64,000 nt of DNA from Strigomonas culicis. Lineage: Eukaryota; Euglenozoa; Kinetoplastea; Trypanosomatida; Trypanosomatidae. The DNA is taken from NCBI GenBank assembly GCA_000482145.1, contig AUXH01000021.1, positions 1 to 64,000 on the forward strand. Direction: 5' to 3'. Shown piece by piece: positions 37,261 to 46,955 of the stretch; position 1 is the first letter of the stretch, and every line of letters begins with the position of its first letter. The notes beneath the pieces are model-generated. The model ran no database searches. It worked only from the letters and a program-made list of their open reading frames with translations, and was not told the DNA's origin. The position numbers and the translations under genes are program-made.

Positions 37261-37282
37261 TTATTATTATTATTATTATTAT
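37261..37282. repeat. (TTA)7 microsatellite
   Basis: Seven TTA units, about 80 bases from the AAAC array in the same gap. Confidence 0.9.
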
Positions 37283-37440
37283 GTGTGGGGTGTACGCAGT
37301 ATCTCCCTGTTCGCTCCGCATCTGTGTATATTGATTTAGGAAGCAAGAACTAGAATAATAGTAATATAGGTTTGAAGTGTATATGTAGCTTTCTTTGATC
37401 CACTCCCTTCCTCCTCCTCGCCGCACGTTTTTTTTTTGGC

Positions 37441-40400
37441 TTAGGTGAGCAAGAAAGCCCCCTTACCTTCCTGCATGGCTTGCTTCAACTTGCTTCGCAT
37501 CTGTTCCTTCGTCTCATACGCAGGTAGCTTCAAGTAATTCTGGCACGTCATGGCCGACGGTAGTTGGTCACCTTCCTTGATGTTGGCCTCCGAGGACGTC
37601 TTGCGCACCACCGTGATCTTCGGTGTGTAGCTGCTGAGACCGCCGACGGGCAGGTGCGGCGAGCCGGTGAGGAAGGCAAGAAAGTCCTGCTGCTCCTCGA
37701 GCGTGAATTCACTGATGATGTCGAAGAGCCACTGCACGTGCGAGCAGGAGCAGGTGTAGCCGTGGTCGGCAAGGCAGTGCTTCTCCAGCTCCTCCTTCGT
37801 GAGCTTCTCCTCGAAGCCATTCAGTGTCTCGTTCAGCTCCTTGATGGACAGCAGCCGCAGCGCAGCAAGAGGGATGTAGTCGTGAAAACCCTTCCGCAAG
37901 GCCTTCACGGCCACTTGCACGCCTGTCTTGAGCAAATACTCGACCACCAGGTCGCAGTACTCGAGCGCGTTGCTCGCGGTCACCTCCGACGTGGCGCCGT
38001 CCCGCTTCAGCGCGATGCGGTCGTCGCCGGGCAGCGTGAAGGTGAGGCCCAGGTCCGCCACCCCGCACGCCTGCCTCTGGCCGGGGAGCAGCACGGCGTC
38101 GCTCCCCTGCTTGGCCGCGATGGTGAGCGCCACGAGCACGTTGCCCACCTCCTCCGAGATCTCGCACACGTCGTAGATGCCGCACGTGTCTCCGCGCAGC
38201 AGCTTCAGGAGGATGGGTGAGAAGCACATGGACGCGATGTGGCCGTCAAGGAGCGCCTTGGAGAGGAAGCGGCCCATCAGGAGAAAGTACCGGGCCTGCT
38301 CGCCCGCCTCGGGCGACCCCGGCACATTCGGCCGCGGGTAGAGCCCGTTGCGCGGCGTGAAGTAGGTGCTGGACTCCTCCTCGCCGGCGTCGCGCCACAG
38401 CCGGAGGTGGCGCGCCCGCAGCTCCTGCGCCACCAGTGTGTAGAACTCGCGCGACGGCCCCAGCCCGCTGCCCTCCTCCTTGTAGAACTCAAACTCCCAC
38501 AGCGCGTCCGTGTGGCGGCGCTTCTTCCCGAGAAGCTCCATCGCGCATTCGAGCGCCCGATCGCGCCACACGCGCTTCTTCGCGCGCGACTGCCGAATCT
38601 CCGCGGTCATGGAGTGATCCGCGGAGGTGGTGTCACGGTAGCCGTACTTGTCGACACTGTTCGTCAGGCGGACGAGGGAGCGCAGCGTCCCGCAGAAGCT
38701 CACCTCGAAGAGGAACTTGCGGGTCGATGGCGCGAAGAGGAAGGGGCAGTCCAGTGCGACGTTGACCGCCCAGTGGCGCGTGTGCTGCCCGGCCATGAGA
38801 AACTTGGTGCAGTGCGACATGGCCTTGTGGTCCAGTCGCCCCACCACAAAGTCGCCCTCTTGGATCGGAATGGAAGTGGGGATGGTGCCAGCGGCGTGCA
38901 GGCTCTGCCCCGCCGTCGTGTACCGCAGCAGGTCCTGCCAGTGCTTGGCGCACTCGTACAGCATGCCGAGCAGCGCAAAGAGCGATTTTTGCGTCTCCGT
39001 CACGAAGCCCTTGCTGCAGGGAAAGGTGCTGACGAGCTTCTCGAGCACCGCCACGACGGAAAAGTGGTGCACCTCCCGCGAGGGCAGCAGCACGTGTATG
39101 TCATCCTGCGGCGAGTCCACCTCGTTCAGGTGCTTGAGGAAGGGCGGCAGCATCTCGTACTTGCCGTCGGGAAAGGGCCCGACGCTGTAGAAGAGTGTCA
39201 GCTTGTGGTCGTCCTTCGTTTTCGCCGAACCAGCACTGGAGGCCGCCGCACCGCTCGCCGCCCTGTCCGCGCCCTTTCCCCTGCCCTTGGATCCCAGGGA
39301 GAGCTGCAGGATCTGCGCGGCGGTCGTGGAGAGGGGCAGGATGTACTGGCCCCACCGCACCCACACGTTGGAGCGGTCCTTCTCGCGCGCGGCGATGGAG
39401 CTGTACCGCTGCGGCGGCCGCCCCTTCAGCGCGCTCGCCTCGGGGAGCACCTCCTCCACGCGGTCGTCGGCGCCCTCGTCCAAGCTCATGCGGCGACCCG
39501 CCTCGCCGCCGTCGAGCAGGTGGCTGCTGATGAAGTTGCAGATGGCCTCCACGTTCGCGAGCGGCACAATGCTGACGGAGGCAGACCGCGTCTTCACCTT
39601 GGGCGACTCCGGTCCACCGGTGGGACTACCTTCAGCCGTTGCGGTCGCCTCGTTCGCCGTCACGGAGGTCTGCGGGAGCAGATTCAAGGCGACCTGGGTC
39701 CGTATGCTCTTGAGGAAGCCGAAATTAAGCGGTTGAAAGTTCTCCGTGTTCGCAATCGAGCGCTGCAGGTGATGGACGAAAAGGACAAGCGGGTTGCAGC
39801 TCTCCGTCTTGGGGAGGGCAGCACCCGCGGCCGCCGGTTTCATTTCGGCCTCGGAGGGTGGCTCTGCCAGCATCGCGACCAACCGCACAACGGTGTCAAT
39901 GTCCTTCAGCTCCATCAGCGCGAGGCGGAGCGAAGCGAATATTTTGCTGGACATTAACTCAAAGGACGTGACGTTGTTGAGCAATAGGGATCGCAGCAAG
40001 GGCATCGCCGGTTCAATCTCCTTTGCCGCGAGCAACTCGCTGAGCCGTGCAATGTCGGATGAAATGGCATCCGACACGCCGAGCGGGAAGAGCTGGCGCA
40101 GGGCCCTGGTCTCCTCCCGCAGAATACTGTTCCAGCCCTTCACGCTGGACACCCGTTCCTCCATCGACTTTTTCATTTCCTTCTTGGAAACCGAGTCCAT
40201 CGGTTGCCTCGCCATCTCCTCCGTGGCCGCAAGTACACCGGCGCGGTAAAGCGGCTCTGCAAATTCACTCGGCACCTTTTCTAATAGTACGGTGGCAATG
40301 GCCACACCAAAGAGATTGCAGATGAGGCTGCGGTCGCGGATGCTGACGGCTACAAGCTCCGCCAGCAGCGGCGGGGAAACAGCGGCGTTGCGCAGCTGGT

Positions 40401-42087
40401 CGGCGGAGGCGAGAGCTACACAGTTGAGCACAAAGGAGAGACTCTCCATCTTCGAGACCACCGTCTCCGCCTCGAGGAAAAACTGAATCATGGTCGGCAC
40501 GATGGAGAGCTGACGATTCATAAGGGCTGGCGTGGTCTCGTAAAGCTTCTCTTTTTCTGCGTGCAGCGCCGTGCGCTCCACCTTCCGGATCGCCACAACG
40601 TGCTTATACAAGGCATACATGTCGGTGAAGCTGTGCCTGCCTCCCTGGTGCGTGGGACCGTGCTTCAGTATACAATCCAAGCAGAAGTCAAAGTCGTTGC
40701 ACTGATTGCAGTGGAACCAGTCTTGCAATTTCTCCATGCGCTTGTGGCACGCGTCGCAGGTGTGTCGGCCTAATACGCACTTTTTGTACGCTAAGTTGAT
40801 GGACAGTTTGATGCCTACCTCCTGCAATCTTCTGTGTCCCTCCTCCCACTGCGCCTCGTCTGTGTTCTCGGTCGACTCGATGTCGTCTGCTTCTTCATCG
40901 TCCCCCTCGTCTTCATCGTCCTCCTCCACAGTATCGTAGTCCGACCCCTCAGCGTCATCTTTGATCTCCTGCCCTTCTGGCGGCGTGGCGCCTTTTATTT
41001 CGAATTGCAGAAGCGTGGGTATGTACAACAAGCTTTTTTTGAGGTACGGTGGCAGCGTTACCTTGAGTAGGTTGCACACAAGCCGCTGCTGCGCCACGCT
41101 GATGTGGTTCGGTGCACCGGCCGTCAGGCCAGTAGGCGAGCTGACCGCTGGCGACGCGGGGCTCTGCTGTTCAGCCGTCGGCAGCTCGAGTGTCGTTGCG
41201 TTGTACGAGTCTTCCGCCAGCGTGCACTGCAAGAGATGTGCCAGCTGGGTTAAAATGCCGCTCTCGACGAGGGTCTTGGTGAAACCAGCACTCGCGAGGA
41301 CGCACACCGTGAGGAGTTGCAAGGCAGTGGAGAACGTGTTGTCGAACGTCTCGGCATCTAACAGGTGAACCTCAATGTTCTTCACTACAGGTCCCATAAT
41401 GACGTCCACGCGGTCGTCATGTACTCCGTTCACAATGCGGATAATCGTCGAGTAGGCGAGGGAACGTATGGTGCTGTCACTGTGGGCGGTGGCCTGCTGA
41501 ATGGTTGGTAGGCTCTCTTTGACCATCCGGTCGTAGTTGCTACTGTTGACGGAGCGACACATGAGCAGGACGCTCTTCCATATCTTTCGCTGAACATAAA
41601 TGGTAAAAAAATCAAGAAACCCCAATAGGACGGACACACCACCAGCGGCAAACAAGGCCGCCGCGCCGCTCTCGCGCTCGCACACATTGCCGATGCACGT
41701 GAGGCACTGCTCCGCCACCTCCATATCCGTAATCGCGCGCACCGGACCGAGAAGCATGTCCGCGTTGTTCTCCTGACACAGAACGTGAACCGTAGAGGGA
41801 GCAGCATCGGTTAAGTAACTAAGCGAGCGAGCGGCCAAAATGACCAGCTCCGGTAAGTATTCCTTCTGCAGACAGATAAGGATGGGAGGCACAAGAACGG
41901 ACGGGCTGAGGCCATTGAGGGACATGACACTGCCGACATTCATGTTGAGATGATGGCACATCGCCGTAAGACCTTGCATCTCGCGCATGTCGTCCCCGCT
42001 CGTGATGTCTTCCGTCATTTGCTTCACCGACGCACTCTGCCGGCCGCCAAAGGTGGTTTGCTGCAGCACTGAAAACAGCTCTTCCAT
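37441..42087 (-). CDS. HECT-type E3 ubiquitin ligase, UFD4/TRIP12-like, with ZZ zinc finger
   Basis: A 1548-residue ligase that would accept ubiquitin on its own cysteine before passing it to substrates. Armadillo-like helices fill about 1-370 (ILAARSLSYLTDAAP, CLTCIGNVCERESGAAALFA), as in TRIP12/UFD4/UPL3. An acidic stretch (378-405) and a ZZ zinc finger at about 441-487 follow (HTCDACHKR...FHCNQCNDFDFCLDC...HSF). The HECT domain occupies about 1150-1548, with FYKEEGSGLGPSREFYTLVA and GLYPRP. Catalytic Cys1515 lies in MTCQNYLKLPAY, 33 residues from the end. The ATG at 42087 is the start. The nearest relatives known to me lack a ZZ finger at this point. Confidence 0.95.
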   Translation of the reverse strand: MEELFSVLQQTTFGGRQSASVKQMTEDITSGDDMREMQGLTAMCHHLNMNVGSVMSLNGLSPSVLVPPILICLQKEYLPELVILAARSLSYLTDAAPSTVHVLCQENNADMLLGPVRAITDMEVAEQCLTCIGNVCERESGAAALFAAGGVSVLLGFLDFFTIYVQRKIWKSVLLMCRSVNSSNYDRMVKESLPTIQQATAHSDSTIRSLAYSTIIRIVNGVHDDRVDVIMGPVVKNIEVHLLDAETFDNTFSTALQLLTVCVLASAGFTKTLVESGILTQLAHLLQCTLAEDSYNATTLELPTAEQQSPASPAVSSPTGLTAGAPNHISVAQQRLVCNLLKVTLPPYLKKSLLYIPTLLQFEIKGATPPEGQEIKDDAEGSDYDTVEEDDEDEGDDEEADDIESTENTDEAQWEEGHRRLQEVGIKLSINLAYKKCVLGRHTCDACHKRMEKLQDWFHCNQCNDFDFCLDCILKHGPTHQGGRHSFTDMYALYKHVVAIRKVERTALHAEKEKLYETTPALMNRQLSIVPTMIQFFLEAETVVSKMESLSFVLNCVALASADQLRNAAVSPPLLAELVAVSIRDRSLICNLFGVAIATVLLEKVPSEFAEPLYRAGVLAATEEMARQPMDSVSKKEMKKSMEERVSSVKGWNSILREETRALRQLFPLGVSDAISSDIARLSELLAAKEIEPAMPLLRSLLLNNVTSFELMSSKIFASLRLALMELKDIDTVVRLVAMLAEPPSEAEMKPAAAGAALPKTESCNPLVLFVHHLQRSIANTENFQPLNFGFLKSIRTQVALNLLPQTSVTANEATATAEGSPTGGPESPKVKTRSASVSIVPLANVEAICNFISSHLLDGGEAGRRMSLDEGADDRVEEVLPEASALKGRPPQRYSSIAAREKDRSNVWVRWGQYILPLSTTAAQILQLSLGSKGRGKGADRAASGAAASSAGSAKTKDDHKLTLFYSVGPFPDGKYEMLPPFLKHLNEVDSPQDDIHVLLPSREVHHFSVVAVLEKLVSTFPCSKGFVTETQKSLFALLGMLYECAKHWQDLLRYTTAGQSLHAAGTIPTSIPIQEGDFVVGRLDHKAMSHCTKFLMAGQHTRHWAVNVALDCPFLFAPSTRKFLFEVSFCGTLRSLVRLTNSVDKYGYRDTTSADHSMTAEIRQSRAKKRVWRDRALECAMELLGKKRRHTDALWEFEFYKEEGSGLGPSREFYTLVAQELRARHLRLWRDAGEEESSTYFTPRNGLYPRPNVPGSPEAGEQARYFLLMGRFLSKALLDGHIASMCFSPILLKLLRGDTCGIYDVCEISEEVGNVLVALTIAAKQGSDAVLLPGQRQACGVADLGLTFTLPGDDRIALKRDGATSEVTASNALEYCDLVVEYLLKTGVQVAVKALRKGFHDYIPLAALRLLSIKELNETLNGFEEKLTKEELEKHCLADHGYTCSCSHVQWLFDIISEFTLEEQQDFLAFLTGSPHLPVGGLSSYTPKITVVRKTSSEANIKEGDQLPSAMTCQNYLKLPAYETKEQMRSKLKQAMQEGKGAFLLT
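40627..40767 (-). other. ZZ-type zinc finger coding segment within the HECT ligase
   Basis: Residues 441-487: paired Cys-x2-Cys motifs (DAC, NQC, LDC) and a final His-x5-His arrangement fit the ZZ cross-brace that binds two zinc ions and commonly recognises protein N-termini. Confidence 0.8.
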
Positions 42088-42793
42088 GGCGAAAAAGGGG
42101 TATAATTATATAATAACGAGAGCTCGTGTAAATGCTGTACAACCCCCAACGGCAGCTAATGATTACCAAGCGCGCGGTATATTCAAAGAACACAACAGTT
42201 ACACACCAAATGAACAAGGCAAAATCGTTTTAAAAAAACAAATATAGTTCGCAATGCACAGAGAAAAAGCAAAAAGGCAGGTAGAAAATGAACGAAGAAG
42301 AGAAACAGATGAACGCTTTTTTAGAAAAAAAAAATAGTAATCGGTTTCTGGATAGTAATAATAATAAAAAAAACTCAACAGTAAATACTGTTATCTGAGA
42401 GACTAAAGCAGGCGCCGGTAAAGTAGAAAAGAACAAAGAAGAAGTGGCATATTGGAATTATACATCAGGACGATTGCACCAGGGGGTTCTTCGTCATCTT
42501 TGCTTTCACAGAGAACAGAAAACACCACATATGTACAAGTGTACTGTGCGTAATCGGGACACCTTTTTTTTTTTGAAGGGTAGGTCGAATAATTCCTATT
42601 GCTAAAGTAGTTAAGCATTCTAAGGCGAACGATTGTTGTTCCTATACAATACAATGAGGACTCCTAAACTAACAAACAAAGAGGGTGGAAAGGAAGAGGA
42701 GGTGCAAAAAAAAAAAAACAAGAGAAAACCGAAATGGTGTGCTCTTCTTGCATCCCTCCGTTTTTAAGGACCATACTTTTGTTTCTTCCCTTC
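42088..42793. other. Long intergenic region (706 bases)
   Basis: AT-rich, with poly-A/poly-T runs (42328-42333, 42566-42575, 42707-42718) and plus-strand purine tracts. Short frames on both strands are not convincing. No gene called. Confidence 0.45.
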
Positions 42794-43375
42794 TTACTGG
42801 ATCGACTTGGCTGCCGCCTCCTCCTGCTGCTTCGCTAAAAGGGCCTGCTCGCGGCGGATCTTACGCATGATCTGGTAGTGGTACCACTTGTCGTAGCCCT
42901 TGGCCTTGGCCTCCGCGTACTCCTTGCGGCCGCGCTCCTCGCCGCCGACACCCCACGCGGGCATCAGCATGCTCGCCGCGTCGTCGCCGCGCAGCCAAGT
43001 CCGCTTCGGCCAGTTGAAGACGAAGGGGCCGTACACGTACCACTTGGTCCACCAGTTGACCTCACCCTCCCCGCGCGCCATGTTGCGGCGGTAGAGGTAG
43101 GTGGAGCGGTCGTACGTCTCGGCCGACCAGTCGAGCCACGAGAAGAAGGCCTTCCCCGCTTCGCTCTCGGGGCGGTCGAGGAAGCGCTTCATATACGTGT
43201 GGCGGTCAATGTTCCATTGGAACATTTGCATAAATGTATCATCGTACTTCACATCCTCGAACTTGGTGAGGCCGCCGCGACTATAGTAGCAGTAGACCTC
43301 CATAAGGGTGGGGGGGATCAGGTACAGGAGGTACATGATCGTGAAGGGGATCCAAGCGATGTCAAGGCCACCCAT
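42794..43375 (-). CDS. Small aromatic-rich protein with one N-terminal membrane span, possibly mitochondrial
   Basis: A 193-residue protein with a single hydrophobic segment near the N-terminus (IAWIPFTIMYLLYLIPPTLM). A hydrophilic tail unusually rich in Trp, Tyr and Arg follows (SWLDWSAETYDRSTYLYRRN; NWWTKWYVYGPFVFNWPKRT). It ends in a Lys/Glu/Ala helix (MRKIRREQALLAKQQEEAAA). The layout resembles accessory subunits of mitochondrial respiratory complexes, many of which are lineage-specific in trypanosomatids, but I cannot name it. The ATG at 43375 (MGGLDIAW) is the first true start; a TTG lies at the upstream end of the frame (43405). Confidence 0.83.
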   Translation of the reverse strand: MGGLDIAWIPFTIMYLLYLIPPTLMEVYCYYSRGGLTKFEDVKYDDTFMQMFQWNIDRHTYMKRFLDRPESEAGKAFFSWLDWSAETYDRSTYLYRRNMARGEGEVNWWTKWYVYGPFVFNWPKRTWLRGDDAASMLMPAWGVGGEERGRKEYAEAKAKGYDKWYHYQIMRKIRREQALLAKQQEEAAAKSIQ

Positions 43376-43711
43376 TGTGTCCGGATTGTTTATCGGGCCG
43401 TTCAAGTTGAGTTAAACGTTTACTTACTAGACTGAAGGTGGTCGTCAACCTTCTATTGTTTTTTCTTGAATGCGAAGAGACTACTATGCAAGTATGTGCT
43501 TATGTACTTCTATATCCCTAACTAATAAAAACACGAGATCTAGTTGATAAACGGAGTGGAAGTACGGTTACAGGTATACACACGTAAAAGGGATGAAGGC
43601 ACAGTACATGAAAAAAAAAAGCGTTTCCGTACTAGGAAAAAAGGTACTCAGAAGAAGGAATTATTTTATCATTATCCAATAAGGTCTTCACCTCTGCTTA
43701 CAAACTTCTAT
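43376..43711. other. Intergenic region
   Basis: Contains a plus-strand purine tract with poly-A near 43605-43660. No gene recognised. Confidence 0.45.
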
Positions 43712-43966
43712 TTAGGCTTCCCGGGAGACAATCTCAACAATCGCACTGCCGCGAATCACCATCGTGCCTAGCGCTACACGGCTCTCCTCCGCCTCACCAA
43801 CGGACGGGTTTTTCGTTTCGTCTACCGCATCATTGAGCACGACGCTCATAAACTCGTCCACTCCGCGAAGGGTGCCGGAGACGGAGCGGCCCCCCTGCAG
43901 CTTAATGAGCACGCGCTTCTCCATAAACTCATTGAGGTTGGGCAGTGCCTTCTTCTTAGCGGGCAT
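43712..43966 (-). CDS. SNRPG: Small nuclear ribonucleoprotein SmG
   Basis: An 84-residue Sm-fold protein, one of seven forming the ring around spliceosomal snRNAs, here needed mainly for spliced-leader trans-splicing. Sm1 is [20 protein letters not shown] followed by [17 protein letters not shown]. Sm2 is [14 protein letters not shown], where the V-I-R-G tetrad is typical of SmG and distinguishes it from LSm7 (VCRG-like). A loop of about 15 residues between the two motifs is a little longer and more acidic than in the human protein. The ATG at 43966 is the start. Confidence 0.9.
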   Translation of the reverse strand: MPAKKKALPNLNEFMEKRVLIKLQGGRSVSGTLRGVDEFMSVVLNDAVDETKNPSVGEAEESRVALGTMVIRGSAIVEIVSREA

Positions 43967-44616
43967 TTTGAGGGTGGTGGTAATTCGCTTTATGTGTTTT
44001 CCCTTGTGGCTACGTGGAGGTGGATCACAGGCACATAATACGAAATAAAAAAAAGAGGAGAGAAAAGGAAGGATCCACCGTGATGCTGGGATTCAGAGAT
44101 ATCCAATACGATGTAAAATACAACCCAAAAGGAGAGAGTAGTCTATATTTTTGTTCCTCCTGTAGAATACGAACCACAAATAGTTGGACGCAGTCAATGC
44201 GTTTTTTTTTTATATATACATACACAACCACACGTGTATACAAGAACTAGGTACATCGAAAAGAACAAAAAAAAAAGTACATATATAGTAATAGAAACAG
44301 AGAACACTTTCGCTATTACAGTATTTCTGACAATACTTAGATCTAAAGAGAGATTTATGTTTTATTATGATTACATGGTCGAAAAAAAAAGTCAAAAATC
44401 AAAGAAAAGGGAAAAGACATCCATCACAACACCACCGTCAACGGCAAAAAGGGAAAAAAAAACGACTAAACGAGAGGAATCTAACTGTGCACAAAAAGTG
44501 CTACCCCTTGTACATCCCATTCCTCTAGTAGTTTCTTTTTTTTTGTTTTATTAATCATTGCCGCTACTTCTTCTTACCTTAATCCATCCGTGGTGTACAT
44601 CTATTAAAAGACAGAC
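43967..44616. other. Intergenic region (650 bases)
   Basis: AT-rich, with plus-strand purine tracts (44046-44075, 44370-44415, 44448-44480) and poly-T runs. No tRNA-like fold or gene seen. Confidence 0.45.
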
Positions 44617-46425
44617 TCACTGTTCACGAAACTCCATACCGTCCTCGATATCTTCTAAGAGCTTCCTGCGATCCGCCTCGGTGTTATCGCGGTGCTTCGC
44701 GCCTTCGGTCTTCTCCTCCTGAACCGTGCTCACGTACTTATGAGCGATGGCTTCCAACTGCTCCTCCTCGTCCATGGGGGCGCGCGTCATCTCGCTGAGG
44801 TGCGTGCTGCGGCGCTCCCGCTGCTTGGCGCCGGCGCGCTTCTCCTTCACCGCACGGTCGAGGTTCTTGTCGCGCAGGCTCTCATTCTCAAAGAGCGTCC
44901 CAATGGAGTTCTTCTCGTCCGTCGCCAGTGTGCACAGCGAGGGCGAGAGCTCGACTAGGGTGACGTTGCCGTCGATGCCGCCCGCTGCGATGAGGCGGCC
45001 ATCGGGCGACGGCTTCGCCGTGTGGAGCGCGTAGTCGGACACCTGTAGGCTGAGCGCCGGCGTCGTCTGCCGCAGCATGAGGTCCCAGATGTCCATGTAG
45101 CCGTCCATGCGGGTCGTGAAAAAGACGCCCGGCCGCACGTTGTGCCACACGCCGCACGTGAGGTAGGCCTTGTGGTAGAAGGTGCTGAACATGGGCATGA
45201 ACTTGAAGTCCTCGAACCAGAGACGGGCCGTCCAGTCACCGACGGAGAGGAAGTACTTGGAGAAGACCGGGTTGCGCTGCACGCTATACACCGGACCGTG
45301 GTGGCCGTTGAACGTGTTGGAGCTGATCTTCTCCGCCTGCGTCTTGCCCTTGCGGTTGCAGGAAAGGATGGTGCCCTGCTCCGTGCCAATCATGTAGCGC
45401 GACGGGCCGCCCACCTGCGGGTCGTAGTCCACGCAGAGGCCGCCTAGCACGCCCTTCGCGCCGCCTTCGTTGTTCTTGGGCTGCAGCTGCAGGCTGTCCT
45501 CGTCGATCTTGTGGATCTCCACGGGCTTCTCCGGCAGCCGGCAGTCCCACACAAAGGCGTTACCGTCCGTGGACACGGACAGCAGCTCACCCGACTTGCT
45601 CTGCAGCCACTTGATGGACCACACGGGGTCCTTGTGGCTCTCCTCTATGAGCGAGTGCGCGGCGGGGCGGTTCGGCTGGCGCGTGTCCCAGTACTGCACT
45701 ATGCCGTTGAAGCTGCCGCCGGCGATCATGTGCGGGTCCTTGGTGTAGTAGTCGATGCACGTCAGCGGCGACGCCGTCACCAGCGTCTCGGTGGGCTCGT
45801 TGCGGTTCATGATATCCCAAATGTACGAGTTGGTCGACATGGTTGGCGTCGCGCTCTGAAAGCGCAGGCGGCTGTACGCTACGGCGAACTTGCGGCCGTC
45901 GTTCTGCCACGAGATGGCCGCGGCCGTGCGCTTCTCCACGCTTGGATCCTTGAAGACGGCCGTGATCTTCGCCGCGGCGGGGCCGATCGCCTCGTCGCTC
46001 TGCGGCGGCTTCTCCGTGAAGAAGTCGCTGTAAATGTCAATCGCGTTGTTCTGCTTGACGCACTTGTCCACGCACTGCTCGACGAGGCGGTTGCACGTCG
46101 TCAGATAGCCGTCCTCGCGCTCTACTTTTTTGCAGTACTTCATCTTTTCCTCGAACTCGGTCGGGTCCACCGAGTTGGGCCAGCCGCCCTCCGTGTGGTA
46201 GTGGGCGCGGCTCTTCAGCTTCACACGCTCCGTGTTGGTCGCCGCCTCGGACACCTGCGGCACATTCTGCGTCACGTACTCGCGCGGGTTCATCACGGTG
46301 AAGTTCTCCTTCAAATTGGGGTTCGGCGCTATGTCGGTGAGGATCTCACTCTCGTTTGCCTGGAACTCCGGCATGCGGCCAAACTCCCGCGTGTTGCGCG
46401 AGTAGCTGTACGTCACTTCCGTCAT
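44617..46425 (-). CDS. DNAI2: Axonemal outer-arm dynein intermediate chain 2 (DNAI2/IC69)
   Basis: A 602-residue WD40 protein that anchors the outer dynein arm to doublet microtubules of the flagellum. Family landmarks run the whole length: SRNTREFGRMPEF near the start, HTEGGWPNSVDPTEFE, CVKQNNAIDIYSDFF, SYIWDIMNRNEPTETLVTAS, VGTEQGTILSCNRKGKTQAE, NGHHGPVYSVQRNPVFSKYF, SVGDWTARLWFEDF and FFTTRMDGYMDIWDLMLRQT. A charged helical tail follows the propeller. The ATG at 46425 (MTEVTYSYSR) aligns with other IC2 starts; the frame to 46440 has only TTG. Confidence 0.96.
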   Translation of the reverse strand: MTEVTYSYSRNTREFGRMPEFQANESEILTDIAPNPNLKENFTVMNPREYVTQNVPQVSEAATNTERVKLKSRAHYHTEGGWPNSVDPTEFEEKMKYCKKVEREDGYLTTCNRLVEQCVDKCVKQNNAIDIYSDFFTEKPPQSDEAIGPAAAKITAVFKDPSVEKRTAAAISWQNDGRKFAVAYSRLRFQSATPTMSTNSYIWDIMNRNEPTETLVTASPLTCIDYYTKDPHMIAGGSFNGIVQYWDTRQPNRPAAHSLIEESHKDPVWSIKWLQSKSGELLSVSTDGNAFVWDCRLPEKPVEIHKIDEDSLQLQPKNNEGGAKGVLGGLCVDYDPQVGGPSRYMIGTEQGTILSCNRKGKTQAEKISSNTFNGHHGPVYSVQRNPVFSKYFLSVGDWTARLWFEDFKFMPMFSTFYHKAYLTCGVWHNVRPGVFFTTRMDGYMDIWDLMLRQTTPALSLQVSDYALHTAKPSPDGRLIAAGGIDGNVTLVELSPSLCTLATDEKNSIGTLFENESLRDKNLDRAVKEKRAGAKQRERRSTHLSEMTRAPMDEEEQLEAIAHKYVSTVQEEKTEGAKHRDNTEADRRKLLEDIEDGMEFREQ

Positions 46426-46955
46426 TTGGTATAGCGTCAACGGTGGCAGACGAACAGGTTAAAACCGAGAAGGGCACAAGCGCGTGAAAAGCGGTAGGAG
46501 TGGTTGTCCAACAACTCTAATGTTAAGTGTAGCTATTATATACTTGTGTGCACTTGGTAGATGTGGACCAAAAAAAAAGAGAGGGAAACTAATGAAGTAA
46601 AACAAACAAAACAAAACAAAACAAAAAAGACTACTCCAAATGAAAGAAATGGGAGAGATATAATAGAATATGGAGAAAGGAAGGAATGAGTTATAATCGT
46701 GTCAAGCGAAAAAAAAACAATAACACGCCAGTAGAATAGCACTTCGCCTAAAACCCTTCCACACGGAGAATAAATACAATTCAGCTATACCATGGAAAGA
46801 ATGGTAATCTGGGGAAAAGAGAATGGAGCGAATTCCATCTTTACACAAACGCGCAATCGTCAACATACAATACAGAGAGCAATTATCGAAAAGTGAGCAA
46901 GAAGAGAAAAGGGACACGAAGAGGAGATGGTAAAGATAGACGCCTGCCGTGCGTC
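46426..46955. other. Intergenic region between DNAI2 and VPS29
   Basis: Includes an imperfect AAAC/AAAAC repeat at 46599-46626 and purine tracts (46567-46587, 46660-46690). No gene called. Confidence 0.45.

Larger units (their letters stand above)
36898..37440. other. Intergenic region between HECT ligase and exportin-1
   Basis: Holds the exportin-1 trans-splice signal and two microsatellites. No gene seen. Confidence 0.5.
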
